Shown: piece after piece, positions 9,853 through 17,122 of the stretch
Layout of the letters: every line of letters begins with the position of its first letter
Numbering within the stretch: position 1 is the first letter of the stretch
Assembly: GCA_964552465.1 (NCBI GenBank)
Contig: CAZKGR010000013.1
Span: forward strand, 1-64,000
Origin: BMS3BBIN04 sp964552465
GTDB lineage: Bacteria; Electryoneota; Electryoneia; Electryoneales; Electryoneaceae
Reading direction: 5' to 3'
Length of the DNA stretch: 64,000 nt
The notes under the pieces: model-generated
Seen by the model: only the letters and a program-made list of their open reading frames with translations
What the model was told of the DNA's origin: nothing
The model's database searches: none
Translations under genes and position numbers: made by a program

Positions 9853-10817
9853 GCCGCAGCCTCCCCGGCCAACTCGGCCGCTGCATCGGTTTGCGTCAAT
9901 GAACGGAAGATATTTTCCAACGATTCCACCTTACGGTTCATGCCGAGCAAGGTCCAGCCTTCGGTCACGCACAGGCGGAAGATGTCGCTGCGCGGGTCGG
10001 TGCCGGGCTCGGTTGAGATTTGCAGGCTGACGACGTTCGGTTCTGGATCTTCGAGCTGCTCGACCGTCTCGACGCCATGCAGCGCACTGATCTTTTCAAT
10101 GTCGCCGGCTCCATCACCGTGCACATCGAGGTAGATGACTGGCTTGCCCTGGAAGCGGTGCTGCAGCTCATCAGGGGTACCATCAGCAACGATCTTGCCT
10201 TCGTGGATGATCACAACACGGTCACAGGTTGCCTGCACTTCCGGCAGAATGTGCGTGGACAGAATGACGGTCCGTTCCTTCCCGATGGTCCTGATCAATT
10301 CGCGGATTTCCACGATCTGGTTCGGGTCGAGACCGATGGTCGGTTCGTCAAGGACGAGGACTTTCGGCTCGTGCAACATTGCCTGCGCGAGGCCGACACG
10401 TTGCCGATATCCCTTCGACAGCTTCCCGATGGTTTGGTCGAGACGGTCAGTCAGACCAGTAACTTCAACCATCTTCTTGATCCGCTGCTTTTGCAGATCT
10501 TTCGGGATGCGTCGTACTTCGGCCACGTGTTTGAGGTATTCGTACACGGTTAGGTCGAGGTACAGGGGTGTGGTTTCCGGCAGATAGCCGATCATTTCAC
10601 GTGTGACGAGTGACTCCTCGGTCACGTCGTGCCCATCGATGGTAATCTTTCCAGCATTGGGCGGATAGTAGCCGGTGATCACCTTCATGGTGGTCGATTT
10701 ACCGGCGCCGTTTGGCCCGAGGAAGCCGAGAATCTCACCGCGCGCGACATCGAAGCTGATGTCATCCACCGCGGGGAACTTCCCGTAATACTTCTTCAGG
10801 TTTTCAATGTGAATCAT
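9849..10817 (-). CDS. ABC transporter ATP-binding protein (GldA-like)
   Basis: A 322-residue ATPase. Walker A is GPNGAGKST at residues 34-42, the signature is LSKGYRQRVGLAQAML, Walker B is VLVLDEPTIGLDP and the switch histidine is in ILSTHILPE. A C-terminal ~90-residue extension (ISALHGVETVEQLEDPEPNVVSLQI) resembles the regulatory tail of DUF4162-type exporters. First gene of the operon, with GGAGG upstream of the ATG. Energises the GldF-like permease; the transported molecule is not known. Confidence 0.93.
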   Translation of the reverse strand: MIHIENLKKYYGKFPAVDDISFDVARGEILGFLGPNGAGKSTTMKVITGYYPPNAGKITIDGHDVTEESLVTREMIGYLPETTPLYLDLTVYEYLKHVAEVRRIPKDLQKQRIKKMVEVTGLTDRLDQTIGKLSKGYRQRVGLAQAMLHEPKVLVLDEPTIGLDPNQIVEIRELIRTIGKERTVILSTHILPEVQATCDRVVIIHEGKIVADGTPDELQHRFQGKPVIYLDVHGDGAGDIEKISALHGVETVEQLEDPEPNVVSLQISTEPGTDPRSDIFRLCVTEGWTLLGMNRKVESLENIFRSLTQTDAAAELAGEAAA

Positions 10818-10869
10818 CCGCGTTTCCCCTCCAGAATTTGGTTTGCCACAGGGCGATGATTGTTGAACT

Positions 10870-10884
10870 GTTCTATGGTAGAAC
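10870..10884. promoter_or_regulatory. Perfect inverted repeat upstream of the Gld-like operon
   Basis: GTTCTA-TGG-TAGAAC is a perfect 6+3+6 palindrome located about 53 bp upstream of the ATPase start codon. Its position and symmetry fit an operator for a dimeric repressor or activator; no regulator gene is adjacent. It is seen once in the window. Confidence 0.35.
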
Positions 10885-11058
10885 GATTTTTGTTCGTGTG
10901 TTTTTCACAGGCCCGTGTTTGCTTGCAAACGCGGATGGAAGTCAGGGATTGGGATTGAAACATGTTTCCCTGGTTTCATCGAACCGATTGTTCGCCTGTG
11001 CTAACGATGCGCAAGAATACAACATGGATCGGGCGTGGACAAGTTCTCGGGCGAGATC

Positions 11059-11106
11059 ATGCCCATGTTGGCTAATGCCCCTGTTGGCTCTTCCAACATG
11101 GGAATG
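11059..11106. repeat. GGGCAT-flanked palindromic element
   Basis: Begins with ATGCCCATGTTGG and ends with CCAACATGGGAATG, so the two ends are near-complementary; an inner TGTTGG/CCAACA hairpin lies near the right end. It has the same architecture as the element at 16966-17016 but with a GTTGG stem in place of GTGTGAA. Confidence 0.55.
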
Positions 11107-11140
11107 CTAGGTTTCTGTACTGTGTCAACCCAATAACACC

Positions 11141-11165
11141 CCGTTGGACGAGCCAACGGGGGCAT
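11141..11165. repeat. GGGCAT-flanked hairpin
   Basis: CCGTTGG (11141-11147) pairs with CCAACGG (11153-11159) and is followed by GGGCAT. Compare the copies at 14610, 16966, 24626 and 36537. Confidence 0.55.
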
Positions 11166-11200
11166 ATCTCGTCGTCTCCCTCTCCCAACAACAGGCGGAT

Positions 11201-11242
11201 CTCATACGCATGCTTTGGTTTGCTTACGACGTATGAGTTTTT
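11201..11242 (+). terminator. Intrinsic terminator without an obvious upstream gene
   Basis: CTCATACG (11201-11208) pairs with CGTATGAG (11230-11237) and is followed directly by five T's. The 21-nt loop is longer than usual. No gene on the plus strand precedes it within the intergenic region. Confidence 0.55.
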
Positions 11243-11475
11243 CAGGTTCCCGCCGCTCCGGGAGACTGGTGGTGGGAAAGCTGATGCTTACTGCCATCAA
11301 AGCACTTGAATCAGATATTCATTTGCCATTAGTCCTTAGTCCTTATTGCAATAACGAACTATATTGATCGGTTGATGATACTACCTTACTCTCTATATAT
11401 CACTGAACTGAAGACACAAGATAATAATTCACACATGCCGTGATTCCGGTGCACAACTCAAAAGGGGAACGAGAA

Positions 11476-13350
11476 ATGAGTTTCAAGACTACTTTTCTTT
11501 ATCTGTTGACTGCTCTGACGTTTGTCGCTGTTCCATCCCTGGCTCAGGTCCCGGATACGCTGTGGACAAAAACTTTCGGTGGTTCCTATGAAGATTGGGG
11601 TTCTGATGTTAAACAGACTGATGATGGCGGATTTATCGTCACGGGAGGCACAGAATTTTTCGACGAGTATGATAGCGATGCCTGGTTGATCAAGACCGAT
11701 GCTGATGGAAATGAAATGTGGAATCACACTTTCGGAGGAGCTCAACATGATAATGGTGAATGCGTTCAAGTGACTGCTGATGGCGGATATATAGTTGCTG
11801 GAACCACAAGGTCCTTCGGAGCAGGCGGTCGGGATGTCTGGCTGATCAAGACAGATGCTGACGGAAATGAACTGTGGAGCCACACCTTCGGGGGAACTGA
11901 GAATGATAATGGCTATAGTGTTCAACAAACTGCTGATGGTGGATTCATCATCACGGGACACACTGAATCCTTCGGAGCAGGCAATAATGATGTATGCCTG
12001 ATCAAGACAGATGCTGATGGAAACGAAGTTTGGGCTCAGACATTTGGTGGGACTGAGTATGATAAAGGCTACAGCGTTCAACAGACTTCTGATGGCGGAT
12101 ATATCATCACGGGAGAAACCGAATCTTTCAGTGCAGGTTGGGCGGATGTTTATCTGATAAAGACTGATGCTGATGGCAATGAAGTCTGGTCTCAGAATTA
12201 TGGGGGGACTGAGATTGATCAAGGAATGAGTGTTCAACAGACCACCGACGGTGGATATATCATCACGGGAATCACTGAATCCTTTGGGGCTGGATACTCG
12301 GATTTGTGGCTGATCAAGACGAGTTCTGATGGAACTCTAGTGTGGTCCAGAACTTTCGGGGGAACTGACCGTGAGTGCGGCTATGGGGTACAACAAACTG
12401 CTGACGGTGGGTATATCGTCACAGGATTAACGAAATCCTTCGGCGCAGGTTATGATGATCTATGGCTTATTAAAACAGATGCTGATGGAATTGAGCTGTG
12501 GTCTAGAACTCTCGGGGGGGAGGGTGATGATGAGGGTAGGAGTATTCAACCGACTGCTGATGGTGGTTATATCATTACAGGAAGAATCTGGGCTAATGGT
12601 GAGGGATCTACGGATTTATGGCTGATTCGTTTAGAGAGTGAGGAAACGCAACCACTGATCGAGTTGACATTGACAGCGCCTGATCCATTGATTATCCCGC
12701 AGGGAGGCAGCTTCGAGTACGATGCACTTCTGGTCAGCAACCTGCCATCACTAAATTTCGTCGACATATGGACGGAGGCCGTGCTTCCAAACAGTTACGT
12801 CTACGGCCCAATCTGGCAGTTCAACGATTTTCCCATGACACCAAACACCGTGATCGAGGCAATCGCAATTGGTCAGGCGATTCCCCTGACCGCTCCGCTC
12901 GGCACATACACCTTCCGATTGAAAGCTGGAAATTACCCCAACGATGTCTTGGGACAGGACGAGTTTTCTTTCGAGATAGTGGCAGCGACGGGCTCCATCG
13001 AAGATAACGAGTGGGACGCCTGGGGATATCAGAGTGCATTCGCAATTGATGAGAATTACGATCACGAAACTGTGAATCTTCCGTCTGAATTCGTGTTTGA
13101 AGATGTATATCCCAACCCCTTTAACCCGACAACGACAATTGCTGTTGTCCTGCCAACAGCTTCAGAACTAAGAGTTAGCGTTTTCAATACCGTTGGTCGT
13201 GAAGTCGTTGTTCTGACGAATGGACAACATTCAGCCGGGCATCACTCGTTCACTTTTGATGGCAGCAACTTATCAAGCGGTCTGTTTTTCGTGCATATGA
13301 GCGTGCCGGGTGAGACGAATCAGTTACGGAAGATTGTATTGATGAAGTGA
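11476..13350 (+). CDS. Secreted seven-repeat propeller-like protein with sorting domain
   Basis: A 624-residue exported protein. The start at MSFKTTFLYLL follows GGGGAA, and a signal peptide ends near PSLAQ. Residues ~30-390 are seven copies of a ~52-residue unit (W-S-x-T-F-G-G ... VQQTADGGYIITG ... DLWLIKTDADGNE), consistent with a seven-bladed beta-propeller or delta-60-type repeat domain. Next comes a ~110-residue all-beta module (IIPQGGSFEYDALLVSNLPSLN... and on) shared with two other secreted proteins here, then the C-terminal sorting domain (VYPNPFNPTTTI ... FNTVGREV ... GLFFVHM). Probably cell-surface or released; ligand unknown. Apparently monocistronic, ended by a terminator. Confidence 0.88.
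   Translation: MSFKTTFLYLLTALTFVAVPSLAQVPDTLWTKTFGGSYEDWGSDVKQTDDGGFIVTGGTEFFDEYDSDAWLIKTDADGNEMWNHTFGGAQHDNGECVQVTADGGYIVAGTTRSFGAGGRDVWLIKTDADGNELWSHTFGGTENDNGYSVQQTADGGFIITGHTESFGAGNNDVCLIKTDADGNEVWAQTFGGTEYDKGYSVQQTSDGGYIITGETESFSAGWADVYLIKTDADGNEVWSQNYGGTEIDQGMSVQQTTDGGYIITGITESFGAGYSDLWLIKTSSDGTLVWSRTFGGTDRECGYGVQQTADGGYIVTGLTKSFGAGYDDLWLIKTDADGIELWSRTLGGEGDDEGRSIQPTADGGYIITGRIWANGEGSTDLWLIRLESEETQPLIELTLTAPDPLIIPQGGSFEYDALLVSNLPSLNFVDIWTEAVLPNSYVYGPIWQFNDFPMTPNTVIEAIAIGQAIPLTAPLGTYTFRLKAGNYPNDVLGQDEFSFEIVAATGSIEDNEWDAWGYQSAFAIDENYDHETVNLPSEFVFEDVYPNPFNPTTTIAVVLPTASELRVSVFNTVGREVVVLTNGQHSAGHHSFTFDGSNLSSGLFFVHMSVPGETNQLRKIVLMK
11562..12640 (+). repeat. 156-bp coding tandem repeat, seven copies
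   Basis: Equivalent GCTGATGG-type codons recur at 11701, 11857, 12013, 12169, 12325 and 12481, exactly 156 nt (52 codons) apart. The copies remain similar at DNA level, which implies recent amplification or ongoing gene conversion. Confidence 0.85.
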
Positions 13351-13382
13351 TTGCAACAATCTGTGATCTGCGTTTTGAGAAA

Positions 13383-13424
13383 ATGAACTGCCATGATTTT
13401 ATTTCGTGGCAGTTCATATTTTAT
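13383..13424 (+). terminator. Rho-independent terminator
   Basis: ATGAACTGCCA(TG) pairs with CGTGGCAGTTCAT across an ~9-nt loop, followed by ATTTTAT. It ends the propeller-protein gene. Confidence 0.8.
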
Positions 13425-13524
13425 CATTCCTCATGGGTCCCAGCTCTGGGAGGCGTTGATGGGTGGTGTGGTATCATCATTGGCTTACGTCATAACTATC
13501 AGATCATGATAAGGGGTATCTCAC

Positions 13525-13971
13525 ATGTCCATCACACGTCAGTTGATATCGATCGTCCTCATCGTGAGCACTCTGGTCAGCACGGTCGGATGCACGTTAA
13601 TGGGGTATGGGCTGGGTAAGGAGTATGATTCGAATCATGGTGATCTGGAATCAGTTCCGCTGGATTCAATCAGTGCCGAGATATTCGTTGGCGATGATGT
13701 TCTGATCGAACTCGAATCCTCAGAAATTGTTCAGGGGCCGGTCACACGAATAGACAAGTACCAGTTGTCTGTACGTTGTGTAGACAAGGAATCAGCATCT
13801 CAGTCCGTAACGACTAAAGATATTCCATATAATTCCATTCAGACTATTTCACTCGTCCAGATGCATAGCGGAGGTAGGGCGCTTGGGCTTGGGTTGGGCT
13901 TGATGGTCGATTCATTGTTAGCCATATCAGCTTACTTCTTATTTGTACTCCTCACAGTACCAGGTACTTGA
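13525..13971 (+). CDS. Small lipoprotein with C-terminal membrane segment (copy 1)
   Basis: 148 residues. A lipoprotein signal ends at LVSTVGC (cysteine near residue 23). The middle (VGDDVLIELESSEIVQGPVTRIDKYQLSVRCVD) looks like a small beta-barrel resembling a KOW/SH3-like fold, and a hydrophobic segment (LGLGLGLMVDSLLAISAYFLFVLL) closes the protein. AAGGGG precedes the ATG. The next gene encodes a diverged paralogue with the same order of parts, so this is a tandem duplication. I do not recognise a named family; function unknown. Confidence 0.7.
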   Translation: MSITRQLISIVLIVSTLVSTVGCTLMGYGLGKEYDSNHGDLESVPLDSISAEIFVGDDVLIELESSEIVQGPVTRIDKYQLSVRCVDKESASQSVTTKDIPYNSIQTISLVQMHSGGRALGLGLGLMVDSLLAISAYFLFVLLTVPGT

Positions 13972-14019
13972 GTTGTATTGTGGCAAAAATCGCAATAGTC
14001 TGAAGCACGGAGCTTTTAC

Positions 14020-14475
14020 ATGGTCATGGTTCGTAAACTGATATCAGTCATCCTCATCGTGAGCACGCTTATCAGCACGACTGGTTGTACCTCAATTGGG
14101 TATTTCGCGGGCAGCGCTCTGGATTCGAAGCTAAGCACGGCGGGTGAGGTGCCGGTTGAGTTGATCAATCAGAAACTCAATGTCGGCGATGATGTGATCA
14201 TCGTGCTTGTGTCCAATAATGAACTTCCCGGCGATACACTGCGCGGTCGCATCAAGCGGATGGAGGGAAGCAGGTTGTTTCTGCCCGGCCTTGACAGCGG
14301 GGCTCTTATGAATCCACAGGTAGACCGTGAGATCGAGCACGCTTCGATCCACTCTATCTCATTGATAGAGAGAACAACGTACGCGCGATATGCTGGATTC
14401 ACAGTTGGTCTCACAGTTGATGTTGCCTTCATTTTATACGTAGTCGCGATGAGTGCAATGGCGGGCCTTGATTGA
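14020..14475 (+). CDS. Small lipoprotein with C-terminal membrane segment (copy 2)
   Basis: 151 residues, paralogous to the gene 48 bp upstream: signal peptide with lipobox LISTTGC, NVGDDVIIVLVSNN core, SIHSISLIERTT and a terminal hydrophobic stretch (VDVAFILYVVAMSAMAG). GGAG lies 6 nt before the ATG. The first ~25 codons are nearly the same in both copies while the cores differ, so the pair is diverging. No family name recognised. Confidence 0.7.
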   Translation: MVMVRKLISVILIVSTLISTTGCTSIGYFAGSALDSKLSTAGEVPVELINQKLNVGDDVIIVLVSNNELPGDTLRGRIKRMEGSRLFLPGLDSGALMNPQVDREIEHASIHSISLIERTTYARYAGFTVGLTVDVAFILYVVAMSAMAGLD

Positions 14476-14486
14476 CAATCGTGCTC

Positions 14487-14590
14487 ATGCCCGTGTGAAT
14501 CCATGCACAGCATGGTAAACAGGGATAACAGTATGGACGGGCCTTGCGTTTCATCCCTGTGAACCGTCACTGACGGCTTCACAGGGGCAT
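14487..14590. repeat. GGGCAT-flanked composite palindrome
   Basis: Left part ATGCCCGTGTGAATC (14487) and, 55 nt further, a hairpin CCCTGTGAA (14555-14563) / TTCACAGGGG (14578-14587) with an inner CCGTC/GACGG stem, ending in GGCAT. The same two-part order is seen at 16966-17016 with a much shorter spacer. Confidence 0.6.
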
Positions 14591-14609
14591 GTTTATGTGA
14601 TTAATCCGC

Positions 14610-14630
14610 GTTGGCAAGCCAACACGGGCA
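14610..14630. repeat. GGGCAT-flanked hairpin, short form
   Basis: GTTGGC-AA-GCCAAC followed by ACGGGCA. The stem matches the GTTGG type at 11141; the 3' flank is the constant part of the family. Confidence 0.5.
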
Positions 14631-14689
14631 AGAACTCATGCGACCCAATCGCTCTTGTCCGTTCGATCTGATTCCCCCATCTTTGGCAC

Positions 14690-15670
14690 ATGGCAAAACT
14701 CACCGACCCTGTGCTCGTTCATCTGACAGATCAGCTGCAAAAGTTCGCGGATGACAAGGGCTTTTCACTTTCGCTCGACCCGGTTCAATACGGCGTCAAG
14801 CTCTCGCTCGTCGATCCGAATCTTCCTGATGAAAAGGGAAATCCAGCATCTGCGCGCGGCGTGTTGTACCATAGCGTAAAGAAAAAGCGCGTCAGCTGGG
14901 TGCCGGAAGGCAAGGCGGACAACGTGCTCGGGCCGATGTTGAACGAGCGTGTGCAGGAGTTGATCGGCACGCGTGACGAAAAATCTGCGAAGAAAGATCC
15001 GTCCATCAGCAAAGCCGAACGTGGTCTGAAATGTTGGGTCGGCACGGACGAGACGGGTAAGGGTGACCTGTTCGGACCGTTGATTGTTGGTGGATTCGTC
15101 GCGGATAAGGCAATCGCGAAAGAACTGCAGGCGATGGGTGTCCGCGACTCGAAAGATCTGAAGCGTGGGACCATCGAACGGTTGGCGACGCAGATCTTCA
15201 CCAAGTGGGAAGACCGTTGCCAGATCGTGATCATCTCGCCGAAACGATATAACGAGATGTATGACGGTTTCGCAAAGAAGGGTGGCGTCAACGGTCTGCT
15301 CGGCTGGGCGCACGCACGAGCGATCAAGTCGTCGGTCGAAGCCGGTCACGAGCTGGACGGCGCGGTAATCGACAAGTTCGGCGGCGAGCATCGGATCAAA
15401 CCGTACCTGAAGGGCGTGGACGTGACAATCACCTTGCGTTCCAAGGCCGAATCGAACATGGCTGTTGCGGCGGGTGCGATATTGGCACGTGCGAAGTATG
15501 AGTGGATGCTGGACGCGATGGAGAAGCCGCTCGGATTCCGTCCACATCCGGGAGCGGGATCGCCGGCGATGGCTGATTTGAAACGTTTGGCGAAGGATCA
15601 TCCGGACGATCTGCATCAGTATGTGAAGATGCATTTCAAGCCGGTGCAGGCGTTGGGTTTGTTCAAGTAA
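14690..15670 (+). CDS. rnhC: Ribonuclease HIII
   Basis: A 326-residue type 2 RNase H that cuts the RNA strand of RNA/DNA hybrids, here in replication or repair. The catalytic domain starts with GTDETGKGDLFGP (Asp120, Glu121); the GDxFGP ending and the TBP-like N-terminal domain of ~100 residues separate RNase HIII from HII. VRDSKDL and the later FGGEHR and KAESNMAVAAGAILAR blocks complete the active site. It stands alone between two repeat-rich gaps. No RNase HII is visible in the window. Confidence 0.94.
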   Translation: MAKLTDPVLVHLTDQLQKFADDKGFSLSLDPVQYGVKLSLVDPNLPDEKGNPASARGVLYHSVKKKRVSWVPEGKADNVLGPMLNERVQELIGTRDEKSAKKDPSISKAERGLKCWVGTDETGKGDLFGPLIVGGFVADKAIAKELQAMGVRDSKDLKRGTIERLATQIFTKWEDRCQIVIISPKRYNEMYDGFAKKGGVNGLLGWAHARAIKSSVEAGHELDGAVIDKFGGEHRIKPYLKGVDVTITLRSKAESNMAVAAGAILARAKYEWMLDAMEKPLGFRPHPGAGSPAMADLKRLAKDHPDDLHQYVKMHFKPVQALGLFK

Positions 15671-15685
15671 GGTTGTTGTATGTAG

Positions 15686-15782
15686 CCCGGGGTCGTTGAC
15701 CCCGGGAGCGTTGACAACTAGAATCCACACCCCGGTTTCAGCGAAACCGGGATACGCAATGAAACCCGGGGCAGGCCCCGGG
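15686..15782. repeat. Triple GC-rich hairpin cluster
   Basis: Three perfect short-loop hairpins in a row: CCCGGGGTC/GACCCCGGG (15686-15706), CCCGGTTTC/GAAACCGGG (15731-15751) and CCCGGGGC/GCCCCGGG (15765-15782). All share a CCCGG base and 2-3-nt loops, as in REP-type elements. The cluster ends 32 bp before lpxB and would form a tightly folded leader if transcribed. A single related hairpin lies at 22737-22758. Confidence 0.7.
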
Positions 15783-15814
15783 CCACCCATCGAATAGATG
15801 GCAGGGATGTTGGA

Positions 15815-16954
15815 ATGCGTGTATTCTGGGTAACAGGTGAGAGTTCAGGCGACCGTCACGCGGCGCATCTGATCCGTGAGCTGAAGACGCTTCAACCGTC
15901 ATGGACGCACGCTGGCATGGGTGGCGAAGCGATGCGACGTGAGGGTGTGGAGCTGACTGCCAACCTCAGGGAAGCGGCGTTGATGGGACTGATCGAGGTG
16001 ATCCGTCACCTTCCGCGGATGATCCAGTTGCGCAATCGACTGGTTGATGAGATCATTACCAGCGGCGCCCAACTGGTCGTGCTGGTAGATTTCCCCGATT
16101 TCAACATGAGTGTTGCCCGTAGTTTACGGACACGGTTGGGTCGCAAAATCCAGATATTGTATTACGTCAGCCCGCAGGTGTGGGCATGGCGTCGTGGGCG
16201 GATCAAGACAATATCCAGCCTGGTTGATGCGATGGCGGTGTTGTTCCCGTTCGAGCTGGATGTCTATCGTCCCCACGGTCTGGAAACTGTCTTCTTCGGG
16301 CATCCGCTGGTCGGGGAAGTGGGCGCATCCGCACCCGTGAACGAACTTCGCAAACAGTTCGGTTTGGTCGGTGATGAACAGGCCGTTGCGATTTTGCCGG
16401 GTAGCCGCATGCAGGAGATTGAACGTCACCTGCCGGTGCAGTTGGCGGCTGTTAAGCGGCTTCGTCAACGTTTGACCGAGCCGGTGAAAGTGCTGCTCGC
16501 CCGTGCGAATACGGTTGACCGCAACACACTGACTCAGATGGCGGCGGGAGTGCCTGACTTGGAGATCGTGGATAACGCTCGCGACGCGCTTGCGACAGCG
16601 CGTGTCGGCCTGGTCAAGTCGGGCACATCGACGGTAGAAGCGTTGCTCATCGGCACGCCATATGTCGTGATGTACAAGGTCAGCCCGATGACATTCCGCA
16701 TCGCGAAGCTGCTGGTGCGTGGTGTGAAATATGTTGCGATGGTGAATGTGCTGGCTGGACGTATGGTTGTGCCTGAACACGTTCAAGATGATGCCACTCC
16801 GGGTCGTCTGGCGGCAGATCTGGAACGATTATGGGATGGTGACGGACGTGAGCAGCAACAGGCGCGCTTGAAAGTTGTGGCTTCGTCGTTGGGCGAGCCG
16901 GGTGCGACGAAACGGCTGGCTGCGTGGATCGCCCGGCGGTTTGATCGCAAATAG
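15815..16954 (+). CDS. lpxB: Lipid-A-disaccharide synthase
   Basis: A 379-residue GT19 glycosyltransferase that joins UDP-2,3-diacylglucosamine and lipid X at the inner membrane during lipid A synthesis. Family blocks: VFWVTGESSGDRHA at the N-terminus, GMGGEAM, VLVDFPDFN, YYVSPQVWAWRRGRI, VFFGHPLV, ILPGSRMQEI, and SGTSTVEALLIGTPYVVMYK. Full length. Shows that the cell makes lipid A; lpxK follows 3.3 kb downstream. Confidence 0.96.
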   Translation: MRVFWVTGESSGDRHAAHLIRELKTLQPSWTHAGMGGEAMRREGVELTANLREAALMGLIEVIRHLPRMIQLRNRLVDEIITSGAQLVVLVDFPDFNMSVARSLRTRLGRKIQILYYVSPQVWAWRRGRIKTISSLVDAMAVLFPFELDVYRPHGLETVFFGHPLVGEVGASAPVNELRKQFGLVGDEQAVAILPGSRMQEIERHLPVQLAAVKRLRQRLTEPVKVLLARANTVDRNTLTQMAAGVPDLEIVDNARDALATARVGLVKSGTSTVEALLIGTPYVVMYKVSPMTFRIAKLLVRGVKYVAMVNVLAGRMVVPEHVQDDATPGRLAADLERLWDGDGREQQQARLKVVASSLGEPGATKRLAAWIARRFDRK

Positions 16955-16965
16955 AATTCGGGAAC

Positions 16966-17016
16966 ATGCCCGTGTGAATCATCCCTGTGAACCACTTCGT
17001 GGATTCACACGGGCAT
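16966..17016. repeat. GGGCAT-flanked composite palindrome
   Basis: ATGCCCGTGTGAAT (from 16966) is the exact reverse complement of ATTCACACGGGCAT (ending 17016), a 14-bp perfect inverted repeat. Between them CCTGTGAACCAC-ttc-GTGGATTCACACGG forms an alternative hairpin. This is the clearest member of the family. Confidence 0.7.
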
Positions 17017-17029
17017 GATACCCTTTTCT

Positions 17030-17057
17030 GGGGACACTTTGTCCTCAAAGTGTCCCC
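17030..17057. repeat. GGGGACAC palindrome, short form
   Basis: GGGGACACTTT / AAAGTGTCCCC around a 6-nt loop. A second copy starts 22 bp later. Confidence 0.65.
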
Positions 17058-17078
17058 AGGTATGGTATAAGGGCAAGT

Positions 17079-17104
17079 GGGACACTTAACGGAGTAAGTG
17101 TCCC
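17079..17104. repeat. GGGACAC palindrome, short form
   Basis: GGGACACTTA / TAAGTGTCCC around a 6-nt loop, ending 18 bp before the permease start codon. Confidence 0.65.
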
Positions 17105-17122
17105 TTTCAAGTAAGGACGCGA

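Larger units (their letters stand above)
10818..11475. other. Long gene-free divergent region with palindromes
   Basis: 658 bp between the leftward ABC operon and the rightward propeller gene. It contains the operator-like palindrome, two GGGCAT-flanked hairpins (11059-11106 and 11141-11165) and an intrinsic terminator on the plus strand at 11201-11242. A terminator inside a region with no gene upstream on that strand suggests an unannotated short transcript. No convincing small reading frame was found. Confidence 0.5.

Noticed and set aside
10838..11110. 90-codon plus-strand frame in the divergent region
   Set aside because: It starts inside the ribosome-binding region of the opposite operon, crosses palindromic elements and has no plausible protein features.
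14765..15790. 341-codon minus-strand frame opposite rnhC
   Set aside because: Shadow of the RNase HIII gene; rich in His/Arg as expected for an antisense frame.
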